NCBI GenBank assembly: GCA_013398955.1 | Contig: VWPU01011481.1 | Span: forward strand, 1-64,000 | Length of the DNA: 64,000 nt | Reading direction: 5' to 3' | DNA from: Callaeas wilsoni | Taxonomy: Eukaryota; Chordata; Aves; Passeriformes; Callaeidae | Shown: piece by piece, positions 11,801-42,204 of the stretch | How positions within the stretch are numbered: position 1 is the first letter of the stretch | Layout of the letters: each line of letters starts with the position of its first letter | The notes under the pieces: model-generated | Told to the model about the DNA's origin: nothing | Database searches by the model: none | What the model saw: only the letters and a program-made list of their open reading frames with translations | Position numbers and translations under genes: made by a program

Positions 11801-13266
11801 AACAGGAATGATGGCACTGAGTTTGGTGGGTCTATTTATCAGAAGGTTAATAATAAGGTTGAGACATCAGTCAATCTTGCGTGGACTGCTGGCAGTAACA
11901 ACACGCGATTTGGTATTGCTGCAAAGTACCAACTGGATGAGAAGACTTCAGTTGTGGTAAGAATTTTGTTACAGAAATGAGTATTTCAAGCTCCCCTAAA
12001 TACTGAAAATTCTTGTTATGAAGCAGTTGCTTTAACTAGTTACTGAGGAAGTACGATAGGTGGCGAATTGTGGCTTCTGTTGTGGTTCAAATTTAAATTG
12101 GGACCTCACATGTCATACTTGTGAAATTATGGGGGAAAAAAATCTAAAATACAATTTTGTCCATAGTGAAATAGTCCGATTAGTGTGCTTGGAATAGTGT
12201 GCTAGTGTGCTGCAAAATGTTATTTTAAAAGGTGATGAAGGGATGCAGTGTCCTTTTAATTCTTATATTCATAATGTAAAACCATACTATAGCTACAATG
12301 GTGGAAGTTCAACTGAGCTTACATTCTTCTCCTAACAGTTAGTTAACCCTTGAAAGTCAGCTGACATGTGTGTGTTTTAATACCAAGAACTGAAGTAGCA
12401 AGCATTTGTGTTTCAAAACAACAATTAGTTCCAGGACCATTTAACCAAAATTAAATATGAGAAATACTATTGTAAAGAGCTAAAACTTAGTAGTGCAGAA
12501 AGGGGATTGCATATTCATGTATTTATTGCTCATTAGAAGAAAAAAGAAAATCACTCCTGAGTGATATGAACAAGACAGGCTCTGAGGGACTGTAGTAAGT
12601 AGCTCTTTAAAGGATATAAAGACATAATAGAGGGGGCAGTGAAGAACAGCGTGGCATTTTGTGTAGGCAGAACTGGACCACCATTTGCTTAAGCTGGAAA
12701 CTCCTGAAAAAAGGAAAAGATTAGAACATGCTTCTAATAGAGGTTGGTCTACAAGTAGCTGAAGAGCATTAATGCATAAGCCAGCTTTTCAGGGCACTAG
12801 GACACTTCTGTATGAATACTTAAAGACAGTTTATAAATACTGCGGTTATTTTTTTTTTTCTTGTAGGCTAAAGTGAACAATGCCAGCCTCATTGGAATTG
12901 GTTACACTCATGCCCTCCGACCTGGTATGTAATTCTAAGTAGTAAGCAGCAAGTAGTATTAAGTACTACACTATGGTTTAATTCACTGTCATCTTAAGAA
13001 CAGAATAGATGAAGAAAGGAGCTAGAAGTCTTTACGCAGACTCAGAGAAGTAAAGGATGTGGACGTACACAAGTTCCTGTAGCAACTAAGCCACATTAGT
13101 GAGGTGAAGTACCTGAGGGAGAGCACTGTACAGGGATCTCAGTGTATGATGGTTCTCATTATTTGCTTTTGTAGGTGTAAAGCTGACCCTCTCAGGCTTG
13201 ATTGACGGCAAGAATTTCAGTGCTGGAGGTCACAAAATTGGGCTGGGATTTGAGCTGGAAGCTTAA
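2871..13266 (+). CDS. VDAC3: Voltage-dependent anion-selective channel protein 3 (VDAC3), complete, 8 coding exons
   Basis: Beta-barrel porin of the mitochondrial outer membrane that passes ATP/ADP and other metabolites. Coding exons: 2871-2937 (exon opens at 2866), 4034-4083, 8131-8283, 9358-9410, 10709-10936, 11806-11956, 12867-12924, 13175-13266. All junctions are GT-AG and in phase, giving 283 aa, the usual VDAC3 length. The N-terminal helix begins [16 protein letters not shown], and the product ends [12 protein letters not shown]3 rather than VDAC1/2 is supported by Gln73 (Glu in VDAC1/2), by the [10 protein letters not shown] and [11 protein letters not shown] segments, and by IKBKB/PLAT synteny. 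The N-terminus is VDAC1-like, and the only cysteine is Cys127 (see findings). Intron 3 ends in a SINE. The 3' UTR runs to about 13670. Confidence 0.97.
7970..8114 (+). mobile_element. tRNA-Ile-derived SINE with a CR1 3' tail (TguSINE1-like)
   Basis: 7970-8043 (74 nt) aligns along its length with tRNA-Ile(AAT), including an A-box region near 7977-7995, an anticodon loop CCAATAA and a B box GGTTCAATC near 8022. The acceptor stem is degraded and there is no Pol III terminator. From about 8057 the sequence is the CR1 3' end, closing with the 8-bp repeats ATTTTGTG/ATTCTGTG at 8097-8114. This chimera is how CR1-mobilised SINEs are built. I recall it as TguSINE1 of passerine birds, but the family name is from memory. 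It ends 16 bp before exon 8131-8283 of VDAC3. Confidence 0.85.
8466..8502. repeat. Perfect inverted repeat, 13-bp arms, 11-bp loop
   Basis: Arms at 8466-8478 (CTGCTAGGTAATG) and 8490-8502 (CATTACCTAGCAG) are exact reverse complements around an 11-base spacer. The hairpin lies in VDAC3 intron 4, 183 bp after the exon ending at 8283. I see no flanking direct repeat or coding potential. Confidence 0.8.
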
Positions 13267-13670
13267 CACAGCTTTAAGTAAAACAACTGGTGGTGCTCTG
13301 GAAGATGATGGAAAAGTGTATCCAGTGCATTTCAGCCTTAATATTACTCTGAAATTTGAAGAAGCGTGAACTTTCTACTCCTCCCAAGAATGACTTTAAC
13401 CCGATGCTGAAGTCCAGAGTGTGCCAGCACAACAAAGGAAGACACTTGAAGGCATGCATGGAAGTCGTGATGTTTGTGCCACATTTCAGTTTCCCGTATT
13501 TTAAATCTGTTCCAAAAAAACCAGAAGAAAATCCAACCTCTCCCCATTATTGTATTGCATTTTGCATGTCCTAGACTTCACAGCCTGTTATAAAAGGAGG
13601 TCTCTGTGCTGTAGTGGAAATTTGGGGTTACATCAGAATGAAATAAATTGGTCACAGTCAGAACATAAGG
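13267..13670 (+). other. VDAC3: VDAC3 3' UTR with poly(A) signal
   Basis: The untranslated tail follows the TAA at 13264-13266. A canonical AATAAA is at 13642-13647, so cleavage is expected around 13660-13675. GT-rich and T-rich sequence follows at 13670-13735, as expected for a downstream element. Confidence 0.8.
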
Positions 13671-14365
13671 TCGGCGTGTCTTGACTCTCACCAAGGGTCC
13701 ATCGAAAAGGGTTTGTTTTGTTGTTTTTTTCTTTTCATGCAGCTTTAAGTATGGTTAACAGATAATATGCAAATGCTTTGTTACATGACATGGTAACATC
13801 CTTACACCTCACATGTTTTAGAGACCTGCACAGTGAAAGCAGCTTTTTCCATGATAATCTTATTGAGGGCATCAAAAAGAGCAAACCAAAAGTTTACATG
13901 TTTTAGATAATTTCGTTCCCATATAGGAAACAAGTATTTGGTAAGTACAACCATTACACTTAAAGAAAAAAAGTGCAAATCAGCAAAGTTAAGAAATTAA
14001 GTTCACAGTTCATTAGGAAGGTGACATCAACCAGTAACTGGGTATACGTTGTTGTCCATTGTTCATTAGAAAGCCTAAAATGCAGCAAAACAGCCACAGG
14101 TGATGCCTAAGGGAAGATATATCAGGACAGAGTATCTGCTGTCTCAAGGCACAATTAAGAACATTTTCCAAGCAGTTAGAAGAGGCATTCCCCACTGTAT
14201 GTTTGAAAAGTGTCTGAGAAGTGGATAGTAAACGCTAGGCCAGATGTATCACATAAGCAGTAGGTGACAGTAGAAGGAGGCAGTTGATACTCCCTTCTCA
14301 GAGGCAGCAGCTTTTCACAGTTGGCTTCCCAAAGTAGCGTGGCTTCAGAGGCAACCAAAGGGATT
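13671..14365 (-). other. IKBKB: Presumed IKBKB 3' UTR / VDAC3-IKBKB convergent spacer
   Basis: VDAC3 (+) and IKBKB (-) end here tail-to-tail. I found no canonical AATAAA or ATTAAA on the minus strand in this stretch. Weaker variants occur (AATGAA near 14013 and 14063, CAATAAG near 13861). The IKBKB cleavage site is therefore unplaced, and its 3' UTR may overlap that of VDAC3. No other gene is visible; POLB and DKK4, which lie between these genes in human, are absent. Confidence 0.5.
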
Positions 14366-24344
<9,979 letters not shown>

Positions 24345-24500
24345 GGCGGGCCCGGCTGCGCTCCGCGAGACCCGCGCTTCCGGCTCCGGCGCGAGCGCCC
24401 GCCCGCCCTTAAAGGGGACGCGCGGGGCTGGCGCTCGACCCGGTCGGGGCCACTCTGGCGAGGAGTGGGGGAGGCCCGATCGTCGGGGCCGCAATACCGC

Positions 24501-26270
24501 GTGGAGTCAGGGGCTCGGGATGAGAAGAGAGTACAGCTCGTGGGCTGTGTAAGTAAAATTGCAGAGTTGCCGTCTTCTTCCCACAGCATCTCCAAAACTT
24601 GCCAATCCAGAATGCACCATTTGCGTTTCCCACCGCACTGCCCGAGCCAAAGCGCTATTCCGGGCATTACAGCGGGTTTGGATTATTCTTCCTCCTGGGC
24701 TGGCTGGCGTGAGGTGCTTTAATGCCACTGCAAAGACGCACGGCAGCACGGGGGTGGAAGGTGCACTCCAAGACCTACCACAACTCCAGTAGCCTGCGCT
24801 GGACCTGCCAAAGCCACTGGGCACAGAGGGCCCGTCAGGCTGACATGGGCCTGCTGTGGGATGTCATGATGTCACACTTCGTCACTGACATTATTCCGCG
24901 GATCGACTTGAGAAAAGCCAGTAGATGGTGCTTGAGAGAGAAGACACTTTTATTGCTGGCTTTCCTGAAATATGTTAAGCACTACAAATGGCACCACACT
25001 CCATAGACAATTATAGTTGTCCTTAGGCTGTGAAAAGCCAGGAAATAATTTTTGAAATCTTCCCCCATGGCAATTAGTTTGTTAGCATCTTTAATCTAGA
25101 AGTCAAATGGGTGTTATCTTTAAAAATAAAATAAATTAGCCCCTGCTTGCTCAGCAGTGTTCAATCATCTTTTTCTCAACAACTGGAAGTCCCTTCTGGA
25201 AACTGTCAAATGCAGCTACACTTAAATCAGATTTATGGCAGTAATGTTATCACCAGCACCGTGACTCTTGGAGAAATACATTTCATAATCTTGACATAGA
25301 TCTCTGTGCAGAGAAGAGCTAAACATACAGAGTACCCAGTGTTTCATCTTTACCATTATGCAAGATAACCACTGCCATGCTTTCCAAATGAGGACTCCAC
25401 ACAGCTGCTTCCTGAAGATGGAAGTCCCTCACACACCAGTTCTTATGTTGTACACTAAATTCTGTCAGGAACCTGACTGCTAGTTAATCAGTTCCAAGCA
25501 GGTAGGACACGTTCATCACTGTAACAATTGCACCACTGACTGTTTTCAAAACAGTGTCCTAAGACCAGCTCTAAAACTGATCATCACACTTTGATAACTG
25601 AATAGCTCATGATCACACCCTGGTGAGTAGATCTTCATTTTCTAGGATGAGTAGTATCAGTGAACATTTAACTGTGACCCTCAACATGCTGATCCTTATT
25701 TCTATCTAAAGTTCATTAGAAGTTTTGCTCATTTAACTCTCAAGCTCCCCTGAGTGTTTCTTCTCCCATGGCTCTGTTCAGGGCATGCTTTGCTCCACAT
25801 GTAGGTCAGGGCCTCTCTGCCAAATATCTTAATTAGAAGTACAGCACACTACACTTGTGTTTGAAACAAGAGTTTCTCATTATTAGGAGTAAGTCTACAT
25901 ACTGCAGACTTCTAATTATATTAGAAATAATACAGCTGTGCATTCACGCACACTCCTAGAAGCATAATGAGACAGAACAGTTAATTGTAAGAGATACGTA
26001 CTGTTCTGTCACTGAACAGTAAGCTGTTCAATGGGGAAAAATTGTTTTGAAGATTGAGTCTGCTCTCTGACTGGAAAAAGAGAAAGAACAAAACAAACTG
26101 GCTGTAAAATCCAGCAGCATGCCAGCAAGCAGTTTTCTTCCCGTCCCGCACAGGCTCCCTCCCCGACAATCCGTACTCCAGCCGCCTGCCTGGATCATCC
26201 CCTAGATGCTCGGGAAGGGGTGGGATGCGGACAGCACGCCCCACGGCCCAGGGAGTCTCCACCCCCTTGA
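24501..26270. other. IKBKB-PLAT divergent intergenic region
   Basis: Spacer between two head-to-head genes. I see no coding exon or RNA gene. At 24861-24890 there is a cluster of TGACG/TGACA-type half sites, including TGATGTCA at 24867-24874, the reverse of the CRE-like TGACATCA. A small inverted repeat (TACTGTTC/GAACAGTA) lies near 25999-26021. From about 26140 the GC content rises into the PLAT promoter. Confidence 0.5.
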
Positions 26271-26310
26271 GTGGCGCTATAAGTGGGACAGGAGCTGTTC
26301 GGAGAGATCA
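26200..26310 (+). promoter_or_regulatory. PLAT: PLAT core promoter with TATA-like box
   Basis: TATAAG at 26278-26283 is preceded by C-rich and GGGGTGGG-type boxes at about 26213-26268. Initiation is expected about 25-30 bp downstream, near 26305-26312, which fits an untranslated first exon ending at the donor after 26392. Confidence 0.55.
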
Positions 26311-26392
26311 GAGCAGAGACACAGAAAACACAAACCCAGGCTGGTCTGGAAAGAAAATCATCAAGAGAATACAGAAGAGAAAAAGCAAAAAG
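26308..26392 (+). other. PLAT: PLAT exon 1 (5' UTR)
   Basis: Purine-rich exon with no ATG, closed by the donor AAG/GTAGGC at 26393. The 5' end is estimated from the TATA-like box. It splices over about 4.2 kb to the exon at 30595, matching the untranslated first exon of mammalian PLAT. Confidence 0.55.
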
Positions 26393-27304
26393 GTAGGCAC
26401 TACTCTGCACCTGTTTCAAAAAGGGCATTTCCTGTTTTCAACATCAAGGGCATTGTCATTAAATACTATTAAATATTTTTATTTAATAAATCCCACTGAA
26501 ACACCATGATAGTTAACTAACTGAGCTGTTGCCTTTCCGCTTTTGAAGAGATTCATAGTGTGGGTAAAGCTGCTAACTTTCAGTTGTTTCAAGAAAGCTG
26601 AAGCTTTCCAGGGAAAGGGCTGACAGCCTCGGGCTCTGACCAGTTAAGCAAGGAGGAGTCTCCTGCACAAAGGACATTAGCAGAAGAACTTAAAGGAAGA
26701 GTTATTGACAAATATCTTGATGGTAAAGGTAAGGAGACACAGAGAACTAGCTGCAAAAGGAGAATTTATCTAATCTTCCCAGGAGGAGATCAGACTATGC
26801 CTTTCACCCCAGGTTCCAAATCACGATAATGGAGGGACACAGAGGAGGAGGAGCGTGGGTCATCTTCAGTTCTCCCTAAATATGCTTCTCTTTAAATGTG
26901 GCCAAAACCACAGGAAATACTGAGAATGATTCCCAAAACAAAGCCAGACTTTGAAATATTCATTTCCTCCAATGTCTTCGAAGACTACAGCATCTTACTT
27001 TTGTTTTCTTTTGGATTTTTAGCTCCTTCCCCCATAAACAGAGGTCTGTTTGTTATATTTTTAAGGAGAAATAGTACAAATCTGCTACTCATCTGCTCTG
27101 TTCAAAAAAGGGATACAGAAACACTTTATCCAGAAGGCAGGAAAAGGCAGAGAGGGTCTGCAGTCTGTTGCTTCAACTAAATAAAGATAGCTGATCATCA
27201 TCTAGAAAGCTATTAGTGCTATAGATTCAGAAACAACATATTTAGGAATAGACACATTATGTCATTGGGAGGAAGGAGAGCTACTTTTAATTTCTGTATA
27301 TGTA

Positions 27305-27411
27305 GATGTGGCACTTACGGACATGGTTTAGTGGTGGATTTGGCAATGTTAGTTTTACAGTTGGACTCAATGAACTTAAAGGTCTTTCCCAGCCTAGATG
27401 ATTCTATGATT
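27305..27411 (+). repeat. CR1 LINE 3'-end fragment, plus orientation
   Basis: The sequence follows the CR1 3' terminus: ACGGACATGGTTTAGTGG near 27316, then a TTGGACTCAATGAACTTAAA core, AGGTCTTTCCCAGCCT, and the terminal ATTCTATGATT. Moderately diverged. It lies in PLAT intron 1. Confidence 0.85.
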
Positions 27412-28731
27412 AATGACTTTTTGTTTGCACTTGATAAGTTACAGCTCTTTTTTAGGTCTTATTCCACATTGGTAAGATAATGCTCACATTATTACTGCTT
27501 AGAAAGGCTGTTAGTATTAATAGGTTAATATGTGGGATTTTAAGTATTCCTGTTGATGATGCTTCAGCAAAAAGAGACAAATTTAGGGTATCACATATTT
27601 TTATGTCCTAATGTGCTTGAAAGTGTAGAATCAAAATGTGGGAACATTACATCTAGGTCTTTGACTTATTGCTCTAGTATTTTTGATTGGAAAGGAAGCA
27701 CAAGCTGAGATCAGAAGGCGCACACTGTTTATGAAAGCCTGTACATTGCTTGCAGGTTTCTGCTTGGAGACTTGTAAACATACTTTTTGAACAGCCATAT
27801 GACTTCAATTTGATGGGGCTTATCATTCAAGACATTCCAATTGACTGGCCTAAGTTGGACCTTTCCCAAAACTGAAAATAAACATATGGTAACATCTGTT
27901 ACCAGTTTCCCATGCATAGTGGGACAGCGGCCATCAGTGGATGGACATACATCCCACATGGAGAAGGGAAGAGGTGGGGGAAGGCTACAGCATTATAAGC
28001 TAAGATAGCCTGAACAGGGGCAACAGAAATCAGTGGAAGAAACGATGTGGCATCTGATGCGAAACAACTTTAGAGAGACTATCTACAGCATTTTGCAGTA
28101 TAAACACATGCTGTGTAAGGCTAGAACCTACTTGTACAGATGAATATATGAGATAAACTTGATTAAACCATGCAGGTGCTTTTTAGACAGAGACTCCTCA
28201 TGTCAGTCTTCCAGGAAAAAAAAAAAAAAAAAGGACATTTTTAAGTTTAAAAGATGTTTCTTGCTACCCCCTGAAAATGATCTACAGTTTCCTGCTGGTT
28301 TCAGGTACCTAGGACTTCTTCCAATATATCAGTTAGGCCAGCTGTCCTCCCCGAAAAAATTCAAATCAACAGTTCTTTACTGTGCTTCCCAGGGAGAAAT
28401 TCTAACAAGGCAGCTCAACTCAGATCTAAGTAGTTTCCCTGAATAAAGCTTTCCTTGAAAGCATCTTACCTACCAGAATCTTGTTTCTTAAAGCTGTAAG
28501 AACCTCAGGCCTTCTCCACAGATAGCAACAAAGATCACCAGTGGTACTAACAATTAGCAAGTTAAAACATTGCCACTGTGGGATTCAGAACACAAGCCTG
28601 CACAGCTGTAATAATGAGCCACAGCTGCAGGGAGTGAGGATACTATAACACAGGGTTACAGCAGAAACCAAGCGACTGGATAGGTTCAGATCATTCACTT
28701 CGGCTTTGGGAATGCTGCTGATTTAGGTCAG

Positions 28732-28752
28732 ATTCAATTAAATTAATTGAAT
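28732..28752. repeat. 21-bp AT-rich perfect palindrome
   Basis: Ten-base arms ATTCAATTAA / TTAATTGAAT around a single A, in PLAT intron 1. Low complexity may explain it. Confidence 0.6.
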
Positions 28753-29069
28753 TTAATTTTTGAAAATCACTTGTACTGCTTTTAAAAAGGCTTGCTATAC
28801 AATGCAAAATGTTTCCTAAGAGGTGAAAAATGCCTTGAAAGTATATAAAAAGCGTACTATGAAATCTACGGACTAATACAAATCACTGAGAGATGCTCTG
28901 AATTTATAAGGATTTTATCATCAAGATGCGACCCACAGATAAGGCATGGAGTAATTAAGGTTCTCGGAATATGTTCTTGTGAATCTTTTCAGTCTGACTT
29001 GCAACTTAAGTCCCCTCTTTTTGCAGCCTAATGATAAGAAATCACAGCCTAAACTATTCTGCTGTACTT

Positions 29070-29115
29070 CTGGTTCTGCTTCAGAAACTGGACTGGTTCT
29101 GCTTCAGAAACTGGA
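29070..29115. repeat. Tandem duplication, two exact 23-bp units
   Basis: Two identical copies (29070-29092 and 29093-29115) of a unit beginning CTGGTTCTGCTTCAG, in PLAT intron 1. A simple minisatellite-like duplication. Confidence 0.85.
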
Positions 29116-30615
29116 CTATTTCTGCCTTTTGCTTTGAACAAATTTAAAAACAAACAAACAAAAAAACAACCTCACCTCAACGACAAAACTACTAAAACCC
29201 CACAGATTCCTTCTCCATATTAGCCTTGAATCCCAATTTATGACTCATCTATCATACTCCAATTTCACCAGCTGTTATCCAGCTGCCTTCTCCAGCTATA
29301 TATAAACAGAATCTGAGCTCCTGATTTCTGGAAAAGGCAGTTTTCTCAAATAATTGGGTTAGGTTTCTACATATAACACAGGTGATAAAAAGGTGATAGT
29401 GTGGGCAACAGTGCCTGAATATTATTTCAAATATTTGGAACTTCAGGGCAGTCCTAGAGATTGGGAATTAAATTGTATCTTCTTGCCTGTATCTTGTGCC
29501 TGCTACTCTACCTTATTCGCAGCTCTTCGTTTGTAGCAGAGGTATTATATTTTAGAAGGAAGAGAGAAAATGGACTTCTGGTGCGGGACTTACTCGAAGC
29601 AGGGGACTTGTTCAAACTTGTCCACCACATCTACATCACACTTTCACAATCTCCCACTAGGGATCAATGAAGGTTCTCTCCCAAGACTACTGATATAGGA
29701 GTCAGACTATGTAAATCTGTTTGGAGAAAGTAGAAACTCTTCCTGGTGGATTGAGGAGGGCTTTGAAGTATAAAGCTGCTGAAGGGATTAGAGGGAAATA
29801 ATGTGTGGTTGTAACTGCACAGAAGTGACATACAGAAAGACGGTGCAACAAATAAATGAGAACATCAGAACAAAAGCTAGTGTGCCAGCCCATTGCCATA
29901 CTCTGCCTTTTTAGCAAAAGCATATGATAATAGTAAAAATTAAAAGCTCAGTTGGGGAGAAGCAGTAGAAATATTAAAAATAAAAGACATAGCGGTACTA
30001 TCCTCCCCTATCATCAAGCAAAGTCTTTTTGCGTACACATTCTCTAGACAAGAGAGAAGGCTTCACTCTCACCCAAAGCAGCAGTCTACAAAAAATGCAA
30101 ATCCTCTTAAACCGCTGTTACCACAAACTGACCCTTCGGCAGGCTGTGCCTCTGCAAGAGATCTCTTAAGTAGGTGTCAGTAATCTGAATCTGAATTAAG
30201 GCATTCAAATCACCATTACACTGCATCATCAGACAAGCCCATCTCTCTAATAGCACACATGGTACTGTTGCAATCCAGCAACTCAGGGAAAAAGTACTTG
30301 GAATTTACTTCTGTCTTATTCCCCAGGAAACACCCTCTCAGTTTCCTCCAGATGTAAAAGAGTATGCTTTAGCTTTTCAAGTTTCTAAGTTTATCAAGTA
30401 AAAGCACATCTGGGTCCAGCCTGGCAGTTTCCCCAGGAAGGTCAGGACAGCTAGACCAGACAACTGAGAAGTGACGGGTTGAAAACACGTAAAAAGAATT
30501 TTCATAATTTAAAACTTTTGTTTAAAGTTACACTTTGAACTCCATTCACATGGTAAACCTCCTTTGTTCAACATCTTATTTTTTGTCTCTACAGATAACT
30601 TGAGATTTGGAGCTG

Positions 30616-39038
<8,423 letters not shown>

Positions 39039-39345
39039 GAAAGAAAACTGAACTCTTTGCAGTCTTGGGACCATGCCCTCACAGCTTCCTTCTGGGTGCT
39101 TTAAGTATGCTGACAGGGCTTCCTGTTTGTCCAGATGCTTATGACTTCCAGTACAACAGGAAGACAAGCTGCAATGTGTGGGAAGGGCATGTTCTCAAAC
39201 TACTCTCCTTTCCCTATTACAGTTTATTAAAAGCTAATCATCCTTTTCCCCACATCACCAAACTTCCACATTGCATCAAATCACATAAGTACAATAAAAA
39301 ATTAATTTTGGCCCTGAGTAAATAAACCAAGAGAGAACATCATGC
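39039..39345 (+). other. PLAT: PLAT 3' UTR with two poly(A) signals
   Basis: AATAAA occurs at 39293-39298 and 39321-39326, after the TGA at 39036-39038. Cleavage is expected around 39315-39345. A 3' UTR of about 300 nt is shorter than I would expect for mammalian PLAT. Confidence 0.7.
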
Positions 39346-42204
39346 ATCTCTTTATCAGATATATGGTTTTAGGAATGGTTGTGAACTGAAGGGGACAGAT
39401 TTAATTTCCCGAAAACTTCATCTCCCTCCTTACTTGGCTGTGCAATTGGAAGACATTAAGCTCTGTCCTTATACCATCTGACTTTGGTAATTTAAGCTAG
39501 TTTCAACAGAAGCTGGTTTCAACAGAAGCTGGTTTCCAACAGAAGGAACAAAAGTTGTAGGCATGGGCTGCTTTTTTCCAGATCAATATACTACTTGCTT
39601 CCTCAGTTTGGAACCAATTAATTAGCCGATTTTGAGCTTAAACTCTCTGAGCAAATTGAGGATGGCATGCTTATTAGGACATTTTATTCTTTCACTTGGT
39701 TTTGCTCCTGGTAATGGAACAGAATAGGTAAAAATTTTAACACCAGCCTGATCTGCCACCAAATCAATGCATATTTTTGACTATTAAATTTCTATGCATT
39801 ATCATCTGATATGAAAGCAAAAGCTCTCTTCTGCGCAGCAGGGCAAAACAAAGGACAAGTATATTGGTAGCTGTTTTAAGTGCCTGCTAGATTCACATCC
39901 ACAAGTAAAGGCCAAATCAGATGTCACAAGGCTGCCTTTGTCCCTTAACATAAGACAGGACAGGTACAACCAAGCTGCCATGAACCAGAATCTCAGTAAT
40001 CAGCATTACTTCCTTGCACTGCAGCTGCCACATGACACCAAGTGCCATCTATGCACATCCTAAGAGTGAAGCCTCTCTGAGAGCTTCTCTTTTGTCCCAT
40101 TGTTTTGTAAAGAGAAAGCAGGTGTAACTACCATTTTACAAAAGGAAAATATTGTATTGGGGGTACAAAAGGAATTTAGCTTTAGCACCAATCAGCAGCT
40201 AGAAAACTAGACTGTTGTATTTGGGAAATTCAAAACACTGTAACTCAAAATGTTTACTCTCCCAGTTTTTAAGGAACTCTCTGATAACCTACGAGCACAA
40301 CAACTAGTCAGATAAAGAATTTTATTATATAAGTAGGTATAGAAGAGAGATTTGGTAAGATTGCCATTACTCTCTCAAAGGGGTTTTGTAAATGGCAACT
40401 TTACAAATGGTCTGTGACTATCTAGCTACCAGCTTAGAAACTGACCTCAATGAGATCTTCTCTAATGGCCTCAGAGGAACAGCGGTGAAAGTCCAGTTAG
40501 TTTCAGCAACAAGTCTCATACTACAGCCAGTGGAAAGCGAAAATATGTTTTTTAAATGAAGAGTCACAGTTCAGGTTTTTGGTGTGATTTTTTGTTGCTG
40601 TTGCTAGTTTTATTTTATTATTAACCTTGAGAAAAATACAAGTTAATTTCCCTTCATTTCCTCTAAGCCCACTTCCAAGCACTCTTGTGCCTCACTATCC
40701 TGGTATTCCCAAGCCTGCCAAATACCTGCAGCCTGTAAAACAGTCTAAACTATTTCACTGAGTAATGCAAGTCAGTGTCCTCAGGAAGGCAACTTTTGTT
40801 TTTGTCGTGGTTTGACAGAAACCAGGCCGTGCCAAACCAATACAGTTTTGCAATTCAAACAGTCTATTAAATACAATATTTGAGCCCAATGCGATCTAAC
40901 AGCCACCAATAAAATTTAACTGAACCACACCTGACACTGATCTCTTTAAGAAAATTAGAACCTACAAAAATGCAAGCTGCAGAGAACAGTTTTACCTCAC
41001 AGCTATTACCAATTCTTGAAAATACCATTACATGAAATATCCAAGTTGACAAAGAATGCTAGATAAGCCCTAGCTGCCATCTCTGCACTTGTTCATTCCG
41101 TCCATCCTGATCTATCTTCTGAGACATCTTCTCTGTAGCCAACTAAAAGAATGGCCCAGAATCAACCCCAGAGTTTTACAAATGCTTCTTTATCCTTCAT
41201 TTTGTAATAGATCCTTAATCTGGGAGATTTACCAAATCCTTGTCCAATAGCTAGCATCTAGTATTCTCCAGCCTTACTTTAATTTACATTTCATTTCTCA
41301 GAAGTTGCTGCCACCTAGCTCAGTGCACTTAACTGCCTTTCTCTGGCTTGTTTACCCATTACATCCCTTCCTGATAAAAAAAAATCCAAGATGGTTTCCA
41401 TCTTTACAGCAACTTTTCCACTTCTTACACAGTTTTTATCCCTACTTGTCCTCTTCCAGCACACAGTAGCACCATCTTGAGACAAGGTCTAAGAATAACG
41501 ACTGCCATCTGCCTGCTTCCTTTCATCTGACTTTGCAGCTGATATTGTCATACTCAACTTGTTTCAGAACTCGAGTCTACATGAGCATATTTTGTAACTG
41601 AAGTACACAGCTGCACCTCATGTTCTTCCCCCAGAAGTCCTTCTTATGTCCAACTTATATCATTGATGTTGTTCCCCATTTCCCCCTTCTGCCCTGCTTC
41701 ATCTTCCCTAAGAACTTGCAGCCATCTCAGACTGGTATGTATATGAGAAACCTTTCAATATCTCGAGTAGCATGAATCACTTCAGCAGTAAATAAAAGAT
41801 CCTTTAAAAATCAAAGCTACAAAGCCAAAGGACAGTATCAATACTTGAGGAGCAGGAAGGTGATGAGGTATTTAATTGTCTTCATAATCAAAGCACTGCC
41901 CTTAGCATGCTACCCAACCCAGTGAACAAAAATGATTCAGCTGCATTCCTAAAGACATTTTCACTTGAGGTTCTAGGAAATGCTCAGCACTCCTTTTGGG
42001 AAACACTAAGAAAAATTACCAAGAAAATAATTAATTTTAGTTTTTCAGACAGCCACTTAGTCCCAAGTTTACAATGCCAACTGCATAAAGACATTTATCT
42101 CCCTAAGGCACCCGCTATCCACAATCCAATTGGCATAATTTACCTTCTTCCTCAAACACCAACTTTATTTCTTGTAAAGCCTGCACAAACCACTCTGAAA
42201 TGAC
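39346..42204. other. PLAT-AP3M2 convergent intergenic region
   Basis: About 2.9 kb between the two 3' ends. I see no coding exon. It holds a threefold tandem repeat of about 16 bp at 39497-39544. A stretch beginning TGTCGTGGTTTGAC at 40803 resembles the terminus of avian LTRs, but what follows is not recognisable. Confidence 0.55.
39497..39544. repeat. Short tandem array, about three 16-17-bp units
   Basis: Three successive near-identical copies of a unit CTGGTTTCAACAGAAG, the first with A for G and the last with one extra C. Confidence 0.8.

Noticed and set aside
2871..13266. VDAC1 or VDAC2 instead of VDAC3
   Set aside because: Gln73, the [10 protein letters not shown] segment and synteny with IKBKB and PLAT favour VDAC3 despite the VDAC1-like N-terminus and Cys127.
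24345..24494. N-terminal extension of IKBKB in the same frame
   Set aside because: The upstream residues are GC-driven and unlike IKK-beta; the chosen start aligns exactly with human residue numbering through Ser177/181 and 737-742.
40803..40880. Second LTR terminus in the PLAT-AP3M2 spacer
   Set aside because: Only the first 14 bases (TGTCGTGGTTTGAC) resemble an avian LTR end; the rest is unrecognised.
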